A DNA stretch of 64,000 nt from NCBI GenBank assembly GCA_964017185.1, contig OZ024869.1:63750931-63814930 (forward strand). The letters are read 5' to 3'. The stretch comes from Rugalucina vietnamica (lineage: Eukaryota; Mollusca; Bivalvia; Lucinida; Lucinidae). A model generated the notes under the pieces. That model made no database searches. It saw nothing but the letters and a program-made list of their open reading frames with translations, and had not been told where the DNA came from. A program made the translations under genes and the position numbers. Below, in pieces: positions 36,501 through 48,500 of this stretch. The stretch's first letter is position 1; each line of letters opens with the position of its first letter.

Positions 36501-39500
36501 TCTTCCGATATCTTTTCTTCTTGATCCAGATCAAACAGAGCAACTACTGCTTCCTCTTTAACAGTTTCACCAGTAACTGAAATGTCTTTTTCTGATGGTT
36601 CTTGAGCACTTTGCTGTTCTTCATCTATCACTGTCGGCGTTATTTCAGCTTCGTCTTTTGGCGACATTTCTTTAGTTGAAATTTCCTTCTCAGCTGGTTC
36701 TTCAGATATCTTTTCTTCTTGATCGAGGTCAACAGGAGCAACTACTGCTTCGTCTTTAACAGATTCATCAGTAACTACAATGTCTTTTTCTGATGGTTCT
36801 TGAGCACTTTGCTGTTCTTCATCTATCACTATCGGCGTCATTTCCGCTTCGCCTTTTGGTGACATTACTGCTTCGTCTTTAACAGATTCATCAGTAACTG
36901 AAATGTCCTTTTCTGATGGTTCTTGAGCACTTTGCTGTTCTTCATCTATCACTTTCGGCGTTATTTCAGCTTCGCCTTTTGGTGACATTTCTGCTGTTGA
37001 AATTTCCTTCTCAGCTGGTTCTTCAGATATCTTTTCTTCTTGATCGAGGTCAACAGGAGCAATTACTGCTTCGTCTTTAACAGATTCATCAGTAACTGAA
37101 ATGTCTTTTTCTGATGGCTCATGAGTACTTTGCTGTTCTTCATCTATCACTGTCGGCATTATTTCAGCTTCGTCTTTTGGCGACATTTCTTCTGTTGAAA
37201 TTTCCTTCTCAGCTGGTTCTTCAGATATCTTTTCTTCTTGATCGAGGTCAACAGGAGCAATTACTGCTTCGTCTTTAACAGATTCATCAGTAACTGAAAT
37301 GTCTTTTTCTGATGGTTCTTGAGCACTTTGCTGTTCTTCATCTATCACTGTCGGCGTCATTTCCGCTTCGTCTTTTGGTGACATTTCTTCTGTTGAAATT
37401 TCCTTCTCAGCTGGTTCTTCAGATATCTTTTCTTCTTGATCGAGGTCAACAGGAGCAATTACTGCTTCGTCTTTAACAGATTGATCAGTAACTGGAATGT
37501 CTTTATCTGATGGCTCATGAGCACTTTGCTGTTCTTCATCTATCACTGTCGGCGTTATTTCAGCTTCGTCTTTTGGCGTTATTTCGTCTGTTGAAATTTC
37601 GTTCTCGTCTGTTTCTTCCGATATCTTTTCTTCTTGATCCAGGTCAACAGGAGCAATCACTGCTTCGTCTTTAACAGATTCATCAGTAACTGAAATGTCT
37701 TTTTCTGATGGTTCTTGAGTACTTTGCTGTTCTTCATCTATCACTGTTGGCGTTATTTCAGCTTCGTCCTTTGGCGACATTTCTTCTGTTGAAATTTCCT
37801 TCTCAGCTGGTTCTTCAGATATCTTTTCTTCTTGATCAAGGTCAACAGGAGCAACTACTGCTTCGTCTTTAACAGATTCATCAGTAATTACAATGTCTTT
37901 TTCTGATGGTTCTTGAGCACTTTGCTGTTCTTCATCTATCACTGTCGGCGTTATGTCAGCTTCGTCTTTTGGCGACATTTCTTCTGTTGAAATTTCCTTC
38001 TCAGCTGGTTCTTCAGATATCTTTTCTTCTTGATCGAGGTCAACAGGAGCAATTACTGCTTCGTCTTTAACAGATTCATCAGTAACTGAAATGTCTTTTT
38101 CTGATGGTTCTTGAGTACTTTGTTGTTCTTCATCTATCACTGTCGGCGTTATTTCAGCTTCGTCTTTTGGCGACATTTCGTCTGTTGAAATTTCCTTCTC
38201 GTCTGGTCTTTCCGATATCTTTTCTTCTTGATCCAGGTCAACAGGAGCAATTGCTGCTTCGTCTTTAACAGATTCATCAGTAACTGAAATGTCTTTTTCT
38301 GATGGTTCTTGAGCACTTTGCTGTTCTTCATCTATCACTGTCGGCGTCATTTCCGCTTCGTCTTTTGGCGACATTTCTTCTGTTGAAATTTCCTTCTCAG
38401 CTGGTTCTTCCGATATCTTTTCTTCTTGATCCAGGTCAACAGGAGCAATAACTGCTTTGTCTTTAACAGATTCATCAGTAACTGAAATGTCTTTTTCTGA
38501 AGGTTCTTGAGCACTTTGCTGTTCTTCATCTATCACTGTCGGCGTTATTTCAGCTTCGTCTTTTGGCGACATTTCTTCTGTTGAAATTTCCTTCTCAGCT
38601 GGTTCTTCAGCTATCTTTTCTTCTTGATCGAGGTAAACAGGAGCAATTACTGCTTCGCCTTTAACAGATTCATCGGTAACTGAAATGTCTTTTTCTGATG
38701 GCTCATGAGCACTTTGCTGTTCTTCTCCTATCACTGTCGGCGTTATTTCAGCTTCGTCTTTTGGCGACATTTTGTCTGTTGAAATTTCCTTCTCAGCTGG
38801 TTCTTCAGATATCTTTTCTTCTTGATCGAGGTCAACAGGAGCAATTACTGCTTCGTCTTTAACAGATTGATCAGTAACTGAAATGTCTTTTTCTGATGGT
38901 TCTTGAGTACTTTGTTGTTCTTCATCTATCACTGTCGGCGTTATTTCAGCTTCGTCTTTTGGCGACATTTCTTCTGTTGAAATTTCCTTCTCAGCTGGTT
39001 CTTCAGATATCTTTTCTTCTTGATCGAGGTCAACAGGAGCAATTACTGCTTCGTCTTTAACAGATTCATCAGTAACTGAAATGTCTTTTTCTGATGGTTC
39101 TTGAGTACTTTGTTGTTCTTCATCTATCACTGTCGGCGTTATTTCAGCTTCGTCTTTTGGCGACATTTCGTCTGTTGAAATTTCCTTCTCGTCTGGTCTT
39201 TCCGATATCTTTTCTTCTTGATCCAGGTCAACAGGAGCAATTACTGCTTCGTCTTTAACAGATTTATCAGTAACTGAAATGTCTTTTTCTGATGGTTCTT
39301 GAGCACTTTGCTGGTCTTCATCTATCACTGTCGGCGTCATTTCCGCTTCGTCTTTTGGCGACATTTCTTCTGTTGAAATTTCCTTCTTAGCTGGTTCTTT
39401 CGATATCTTTTCTTCTTGATCCAGGTCAACAGGAGCAATAACTGCTTCGTCTTTAACAGATTCATCAGTAACTGAAATGTCTTTTTCTGATGGCTCATGA

Positions 39501-42500
39501 GCACTTTGCTGTTCATCTCCTATCACTGTCGGCGTTATTTCAGCTTCGTCTTTTGGCGACATTTCGTCTGTTGAAATTTCCTTCTCGTCTGGTCTTTCCG
39601 ATATCTTTTCTTCTTGATCCAGGTCAACAGGAGCAATTACTGCTTCGTCTTTAACAGATTCATCAGTAACTGAAATGTCTTTTTCTGATGGCTCATGAGC
39701 ACTTTGCTGTTCTTCATCTATCACTGTCGGCGTTATTTCAGCTTCGCCTTTTGGTGACATTTCTTCTGTTGAAATTTCCTTCTCAGCTGGTTCTTCAGCT
39801 ATCTTTTCTTCTTGATCGAGGTAAACAGGAGCAATTACTGCTTCGCATTTAACATATTCCTCGGTAACTGAAATGTCTTTTTCTGATGGCTCATGAGCAC
39901 TTTGCTGTTCTTCATCTATCACTGTCGGCGTTATTTCAGCTTCGTCTTTTGGCGTTATTTCGTCTGTTGAAATTTCGTTCTCGTCTGTTTCTTCCGATAT
40001 CTTTTCTTCTTGATCCAGGTCAACAGGAGCAATCACTGCTTCGTCTTTAACAGATTCATCAGTAACTGAAATGTCTTTTTCTGATGGTTCTTGAGTACTT
40101 TGCTGTTCTTCATCTATCACTGTCGGCGTTATTTCAGCTTCGTCTTTTGGCGACATTTCTTCTGTTGAAATTTCCTTCTCAGCTGGTTCTTCAGATATCT
40201 TTTCTTCTTGATCAAGGTCAACAGGAGCAACTACTGCTTCGTCTTTAACAGATTCATCAGTGACTACAATGTCTTTTTCTGATGGTTCTTGAGCACTTTG
40301 CTGTTCTTCATCTATCACTGTCGGCGTTATTTCAGCTTCGTCTTTTGGCGACATTTCTTCTGTTGAAATTTCCTTCTCAGCTGGTTCTTCAGATATCTTT
40401 TCTTCTTGATCGAGGACAACAGGAGCAATTACTGCTTCGTCTTTAACAGATTCATCAGTAACTGAAATGTCTTTTTCTGATGGTTCTTGAGTACTTTGTT
40501 GTTCTTCATCTATCACTGTCGGCGTTATTTCAGCTTCGTCTTTTGGCGACATTTCGTCTGTTGAAATTTCCTTCTCGTCTGGTCTTTCCGATATCTTTTC
40601 TTCTTGATCCAGGTCAACAGGAGCAATTACTGCTTCGTCTTTAACAGATTCATCAGTAACTGAAATGTCTTTTTCTGATGGCTCATGAGCACTTTGCTGT
40701 TCTTCATCTATCACTGTCGGCGTCATTTCCGCTTCGTATTTTGGCGACATTTCTTCTGTTGAAATTTCCTTCTCAGCTGGTTCTTCAGACATCTTTTCTT
40801 CTTGATCCAGGTCAACGGGAGCAATCACTGCTTCGTCTTTAACAGATTCATCAGTAACTGAAATGTCTTTTTCTGATGGTTCTTGAGTACTTTGCTGTTC
40901 TTCATCTATCACTGTCGGCGTTATTTCAGCTTCGTCTTTTGGCGACATTTCTTCTGTTGAAATTTCCTTCTCAGCTGGTTCTTCAGATATCTTTTCTTCT
41001 TGATCAAGGTCAACAGGAGCAATAACTGCTTCGTCTTTAACAGATTCATCAGTAACTACAATGTCTTTTTCTGATGGTTCTTGAGCACTTTGCTGTTCTT
41101 CATCTATCACTGTCGGCGATATTTCAGCTTCGTCTTTTGGCGACATTTCTTCTGTTGAAATTTCCTTCTCAGCTGGTTCTTCAGATATCTTTTCTTCTTG
41201 ATCGAGGTCAACAGGAGCAATTACTGCTTCGTCTTTAACAGATTCATCAGTAACTGAAATGTCTTTTTCTGATGGTTCTTGAGTACTTTGTTGTTCTTCA
41301 TCTATCACTGTCGGCGTTATTTCAGCTTCGTCTTTTGGCGACATTTCGTCTGTTGAAATTTCCTTCTTGTCTGGTCTTTCCGATATCTTTTCTTCTTGAT
41401 CCAGGTCAACAGGAGCAATTACTGCTTCGTCTTTAACAGATTCATCAGTAACTGAAATGTCTTTTTCTGATGGTTCTTGAGCACTTTGCTGTTCTTCATC
41501 TATCACTGTCGGCGTCATTTCCGCTTCGTATTTTGGCGACATTTCTTCTGTTGAAATTTCCTTCTCAGCTGGTTCTTCCGATATCTTTTCTTCTTGATCC
41601 AGGTCAACAGGAGCAATAACTGCTTCGTCTTTAACAGATTGATCAGTAACTGAAATGTCTTTTTCTGATGGTTCTTGAGTACTTTGTTGTTCTTCATCTA
41701 TCACTGTCGGCGTTATTTCAGCTTCGTCTTTTGGCGACATTTCTTCTGTTGAAATTTCCTTCTCAGCTGGTTCTTCAGATATCTTTTCTTCTTGATCGAG
41801 GTCAACAGGAGCAATTACTGCTTCGTCTTTAACAGATTCATCAGTAACTGAAATGTATTTTTCTGATGGTTCTTGAGTACTTTGTTGTTCTTCATCTATC
41901 ACTGTCGGCGTTATTTCAGCTTCGTCTTTTGGCGACATTTCGTCTGTTGAAATTTCCTTCTCGTCTGGTCTTTCCGATATCTTTTCTTCTTGATCCAGGT
42001 CAACAGGAGCAATTACTGCTTCGTCTTTAACAGATTCATCAGTAACTGAAATGTCTTTTTCTGATGGTTCTTGAGCACTTTGCTGGTCTTCATCTATCAC
42101 TGTCGGCGTCATTTCCGCTTCGTCTTTTGGCGACATTTCTTCTGTTGAAATTTCCTTCTTAGCTGGTTCTTTCGATATCTTTTCTTCTTGATCCAGGTCA
42201 ACAGGAGCAATAACTGCTTCGTCTTTAACAGATTCATCAGTAACTGAAATGTCTTTTTCTGATGGCTCATGAGCACTTTGCTGTTCTTCTCCTATCACTG
42301 TCGGCGTTATTTCAGCTTCGTCTTTTGGCGACATTTCTTCTGTTGAAATTTCCTTCTCAGCTGGTTCTTCAGCTATCTTTTCTTCTTGATCGAGGTCAAC
42401 AGGAGCAATTACTGCTTCGTCTTTAACAGATTCATCAGTAACTGAAATGTCTTTTTCTGATGGCTCATGAGCACTTTGCTGTTCTTCTCCTATCACTGTC

Positions 42501-45500
42501 GGCGTTATTTCAGCTTCGTCTTTTGGCGACATTTCGTCTGTTGAAATTTCCTTCTCGTCTGGTCTTTCCGATATCTTTTCTTCTTGATCCAGGTCAACAG
42601 GAGCAATTACTGCTTCGTCTTTAACAGATTCATCAGTAACTGAAATGTCTTTTTCTGATGGCTCATGAGCACTTTGCTGTTCTTCATCTACCACTGTCGG
42701 CGTTATTTCAGCTTCGTCTTTTGGCGTTATTTCGTCTGTTGAAATTTCCTTCTCGTCTAATTCTTCCGATATCTTTTCTTCTTGATCCAGGTCAACAGGA
42801 GCAATCAATGCTTCGTCTTTAACAGATTCATCAGTAACTGAAATGTCTTTTTCTGATGGTTCTTGAGTACTTTGCTGTTCTTCATCTATCACTGTCGGCG
42901 TTATTTCCGCTTCGTCTTTTGGCGACATTTCTTCTGTTGAAATTTCCTTCTCACCTGGTTCTTCAGATATCTTTTCTTCTTGATCAAGGTCAACAGGAAC
43001 AACTACTGCTTCGTCTTTAACAGATTCATCAGTAACTGAAATGTCTTTTTCTGATGGTTCTTGAGCACTTTGCTGTTCTTCATCTATCACTGTCGGCGTT
43101 ATTTCAGCTTCGTCTTTTGGCGACATTTCTTCTGTAGAAATTTCCTTCTCAGCTGGTTCTTCAGACATCTTTTCTTCTTGATCGAGGTCAACAGGAGCAA
43201 TTACTGCTTCGTCTTTAACAGATTCAACAGTAACTGAAATGTCTTTTTCTGATTGTTCTTGAGCACTTTGCTGTTCTTCATCTATCACTGTCGGCGTTAT
43301 TTCAGCTTCACCTTTTGGTGACATTTCTTCTGTTGAAATTTCCTTCTCAGCTGGTTCTTCAGATATCTTTTCTTCTTGACCGAGGTCAACAGGAGCAATT
43401 ACTGCTTCGTCTGTAACAGATTCATCAGTAACTGAAATGTCTTTTTCTGATGGCTCATGAGCATTTTGCTGTTCTTCATCTATCACTGCTGGCGATTTTA
43501 TATTAGCTTCGTCTTTTGGCGACATTTCGTCTGTTGAAATTTCCTTCTCGTATGGTTCTTCCGATATCTTTTCTTCTTGATCCAGGTCAACAGGAGCAAC
43601 TACTGCTTCGTCTTTAACAGATTGATCAGTACCTAAAATGTCTTTTTCTGATGGTTCTTGAGCACTTTGCTGTTCTTCATCTATCACTGTCGGCGTTATT
43701 TCAGCTTCGTCTTTTGGCGACATTTCTTTTGTTGAAATTTCCTTCTCAGCTGGTTCTTCAGATATCTTTTCTTCTTGATCGAGGTCAACAGGAGCAATTA
43801 CTGCTTCGTCTTTAACAGATTCATCAGTAACTGAAATGTCTTTTTCTGATGGCTCATGAGCAGTTTGCTGTTCTTCATCTATCACTGTCGGCGTTATTTC
43901 AGCTTCGTCTTTTGGCGACATTTCGTCTGTTGAAATTTCCTTCTCGTCTGGTCTTTCCGATATCTTTTCTTCTTGATCCAGGTCAACAGGAGCAATTACT
44001 GCTTTGTCTTTAAAAGATTCATCGGTAACTGAAATGTCTTTTTCTGATGGTTCTTGAGCACTTTGCTGTTCTTCATCTATCACTGTCGGCGTCATTTCCG
44101 CTTCGTCTTTTGGCGACATTTCTTCTGTTGAAATTTCCTTCTCAGCTGGTTCTTCCGATATCTTTTCTTCTTGATCCAGGTCAACAGGAGCAATAACTGC
44201 TTCGTCTTTAACAGATTCATCAGTAACTGAAATGTCTTTTTCTGATGGTTCTTGAGCACTTTGCTGTTCTTCATCTATAACTGTCGGCGTTATTTCAGCT
44301 TCGTCTTTTGGCGACATTTCTTCTGTTGAAATTTCCTTCTCAGCTGGTTCTTCAGATATCTTTTCTTCTTGACCGCGGTCAACAGGAGCAATTACTGCTT
44401 CGTCTGTAACAGATTCATCAGTAACTGAAATGTCTTTTTCTGATAGCTCATGAGCACTTTGCTGTTCTTCATCTATCACTGTCGGCGTTATTTCAGCTTC
44501 GTCTTTTGGCGACATTTCGTCTGTTGAAATTTCCTTCTCGTCTGGTTCTTCCGATATCTTTTCTTCTTGATCCATGTCAAAAGGAGCAACTACTGCTTCG
44601 TCTTTAACAGATTCATCAATAACTGAAATGTCTTTTTCTGATGGTTCTTGAGCACTTTGCTGTTCTTCATCTATAACTGTCGGCGTTATTTCAGCTTCGT
44701 CTTTTGGCGACATTTCTTCTGTTGAAATTTCCTTCTCAGCTTGTTCTTCAGACACCTTTTCTTCTTGATCGAGGTCAACATGAGCAATTACTGCTTCGTC
44801 TGTAACAGATTCATCAGTAACTGAAATGTCTTTTTCTGATGGCTCATGAGCATTTTGCTGTTCTTCATCTATCACTGCTGGCGATTTTATATTAGCTTCG
44901 TCTTTTGGCGACATTTCGTCTGTTGAAATTTCCTTCTCGTATGGTTCTTCCGATATCTTTTCTTCTTGATCCAGGTCAACAGGAGCAACTACTGCTTCGT
45001 CTTTAACAGATTGATCAGTACCTAAAATGTCTTTTTCTGATGGTTCTTGAGCACTTTGCTGTTCTTCATCTATCACTGTCGGCGTTATTTCAGCTTCGTC
45101 TTTTGGCGACATTTCTTTTGTTGAAATTTCCTTCTCAGCTGGTTCTTCAGATATCTTTTCTTCTTGATCGAGGTCAACAGGAGCAATTACTGCTTCGTCT
45201 TTAACAGATTCATCAGTAACTGAAATGTCTTTTTCTGATGGCTCATGAGCAGTTTGCTGTTCTTCATCTATCACTGTCGGCGTTATTTCAGCTTCGTCTT
45301 TTGGCGACATTTCGTCTGTTGAAATTTCCTTCTCGTCTGGTCTTTCCGATATCTTTTCTTCTTGATCCAGGTCAACAGGAGCAATTACTGCTTTGTCTTT
45401 AAAAGATTCATCGGTAACTGAAATGTCTTTTTCTGATGGTTCTTGAGCACTTTGCTGTTCTTCATCTATCACTGTCGGCGTCATTTCCGCTTCGTCTTTT

Positions 45501-48500
45501 GGCGACATTTCTTCTGTTGAAATTTCCTTCTCAGCTGGTTCTTCCGATATCTTTTCTTCTTGATCCAGGTCAACAGGAGCAATAACTGCTTCGTCTTTAA
45601 CAGATTCATCAGTAACTGAAATGTCTTTTTCTGATGGTTCTTGAGCACTTTGCTGTTCTTCATCTATAACTGTCGGCGTTATTTCAGCTTCGTCTTTTGG
45701 CGACATTTCTTCTGTTGAAATTTCCTTCTCAGCTGGTTCTTCAGATATCTTTTCTTCTTGACCGCGGTCAACAGGAGCAATTACTGCTTCGTCTGTAACA
45801 GATTCATCAGTAACTGAAATGTCTTTTTCTGATAGCTCATGAGCACTTTGCTGTTCTTCATCTATCACTGTCGGCGTTATTTCAGCTTCGTCTTTTGGCG
45901 ACATTTCGTCTGTTGAAATTTCCTTCTCGTCTGGTTCTTCCGATATCTTTTCTTCTTGATCCATGTCAAAAGGAGCAACTACTGCTTCGTCTTTAACAGA
46001 TTCATCAATAACTGAAATGTCTTTTTCTGATGGTTCTTGAGCACTTTGCTGTTCTTCATCTATAACTGTCGGCGTTATTTCAGCTTCGTCTTTTGGCGAC
46101 ATTTCTTCTGTTGAAATTTCCTTCTCAGCTGGTTCTTCAGACACCTTTTCTTCTTGATCGAGGTCAACATGAGCAATTACTGCTTCGTCTGTAACAGATT
46201 CATCAGTAACTGAAATGTCTTTTTCTGATGGCTCATGAGCAGTTTGCTGTTCTTCATCTATCACTGTCGGCGTTATTTCAGCTTCGTCTTTTGGCGACAT
46301 TTCGTCTGTTGAAATTTCCTTCTCGTCTGGTCTTTCCGACATCTTTTCTTCTTGATCCAGGTCAACAGGAGCAACTACTGCTTCGTCTTTAACAGATTCA
46401 TCAGTAACAGAAATGTCTTTTTCTGATGGTTCTTGAGCACTTTGCTGTTCTTCATCTATCACTGTCGGCGTTATTTCATCTTCGTCTTTTGGTGACATTT
46501 CTTCTGTTGGAATTTCCTTCTCAGCTGGTTCTTCAGACATCTTTTCTTCTTGATCGAGGTCAACAGGAGCAATTACTGCTTCGTCTTTAACAGACTCATC
46601 AGTAACTGAAATGTCTTTTTCTGATGGCTCATGAGCATTTTGCTGTTCTTCATCTATCACTGTCGGCGTTATTTCAGTTTCGTCTTTTGGCGACATTTCG
46701 TCTGTTGAAATTTCCTTCTCATCTGGTCTTTCCCATATCTTTTCTTCTTGATGCAGGTCAACAGGAGCAATTACTGCTTCGTCTTTAACAGATTCATCAG
46801 TAACTGAAATGTCTTTTTCTGACGGTTCTTGAGCACTTTGCCGTTCTTCATCTATCACTGTCGGCGTCATTTCCGCTTCGTCTTTTGGCGACATTTCTTC
46901 TGTTGAAATTTCCTTCTCAGCTGGTTCTTCCGATATCTTTTCTTCTTGATCCAGGTGAACAGGGGCAACAACTGCTTCGTCTATAACAGATTCATCAGTA
47001 ACTGAAATGTCTTTTTCTGATGGTTCTTGAGCACTTTGCTGTTCTTCATCTATCACTGTCGGCGTTATTTCAGCTTCGCCTTTTGGTGACATTTCGTCTG
47101 TTGAAATTTCCTTCTCAGCTGGTTCTTCAGCTATCCTTTCTTCTTGATCGAGGTCAACAGGAGCAATTACTGCTTCGTCTTTAACAGATTCATCGGTTAC
47201 TGAAATATCTTTTTCTGATGGCTCATGAGCACTTTCCTGTTCTTCTCCTATCACTGTCGGCGTTATTTCAGCTTCGTCTTTAACAGATTCATCAGTAACT
47301 GAAATGTCTTTTTCTGATGGTTCTTGAGCACTTTGCTGTTCTTCATCTATCACTGTCGGCGTTATTTCAGCTTCGTCTTTTGGCGACATTTCTTCAGTTG
47401 AAATTTCCTTCTCAGCTGGTTCTTCAGATATCTTTTCTTCTTGATCGAGGTCAACAGGAGCAATTACTGCTTCGTCTTTAACAGATTCATCAGTAACTGA
47501 AATGTCCTTTTCTGATGGCTCATGAGTATTTTGCGGTTTTTCTCCTATCACTGTCGGCGTTATATAAGCTTCGTCTTTTGGCGACATTTCTTCTGTTGAA
47601 ATTTCCTTCTCAGCTGGTACTTCAGCTGTCTTTTCTTCTCGATCCAGGTCTACCGGAGCAATTACTGCTTCGTCGTTAACAAATTCATCAGTAACTGAAA
47701 TGTCTTTTTCTGATGGCTCACGAGCACTTTGCTGTTCTTCATCTATCATTGTTGGCGTTTTTTCAGCTTCGTCTTTTGGCGACATTTCTTCTGCTGAAAT
47801 TTCCTTCTCAGCTGTTTCTTCAGCTGTCTTTTCTTCTTGATGCAAGTCTACCGGAGCAATAACTGCTTCGTCTTTCGCAGATTCCTCAGTAACTGAAATG
47901 TTTTTTTCTGATGGCTCACGAGTACTTTGCTGTTCTTCATCTATCGCTGTCGGCGTTATTTCAGCTTCGTCTTTTGGCGACATTTCTTCTGTTGAAATTT
48001 CCTTCTCAGCTGGTTCTTCAGCTATCTTTTCTTCTTGATCCAAGTCTACCGGAACAATTACTGCTTCGTCTTTCACAGATTCCCCAGTAACTAAAATGTC
48101 TTTTTCTGATGGATCTTGAGCACATTGCTGATCTTCATCTATCATTGTCGGCGTTATTCCAGCTTCATCTTTTTGCGACATTTCGTCTGTTGAAAATTTT
48201 TTCTCAGCTGGTTCTTCAGTTATCTTTTCTTCTTGATCCATTTCTACTTGAGCAATTACTGCTTCGTCTTTAACAGATTCATCAGTAACTGAAATGTCTT
48301 TTTCTGACGGTTCTTGAGCACTTTGCCGTTCTTCATCTATCACTGTCGGCGTCATTTCCGCTTCGTCTTTTGGCGACATTTCTTCTGTTGAAATTTCCTT
48401 CTCAGCTGGTTCTTCCGATATCTTTTCTTCTTGATCCAGGTCAACAGGGGCAACAACTGCTTCGTCTATAACAGATTCCTCAGTAACTGAAATGTCTTTT

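Noticed and set aside
33274-45663. Recurring 60-codon frames starting MKNSKVLK in another frame of the array
   Set aside because: They recur at multiples of the 198-bp unit and are shifted readings of the same repeat, with no independent evidence.
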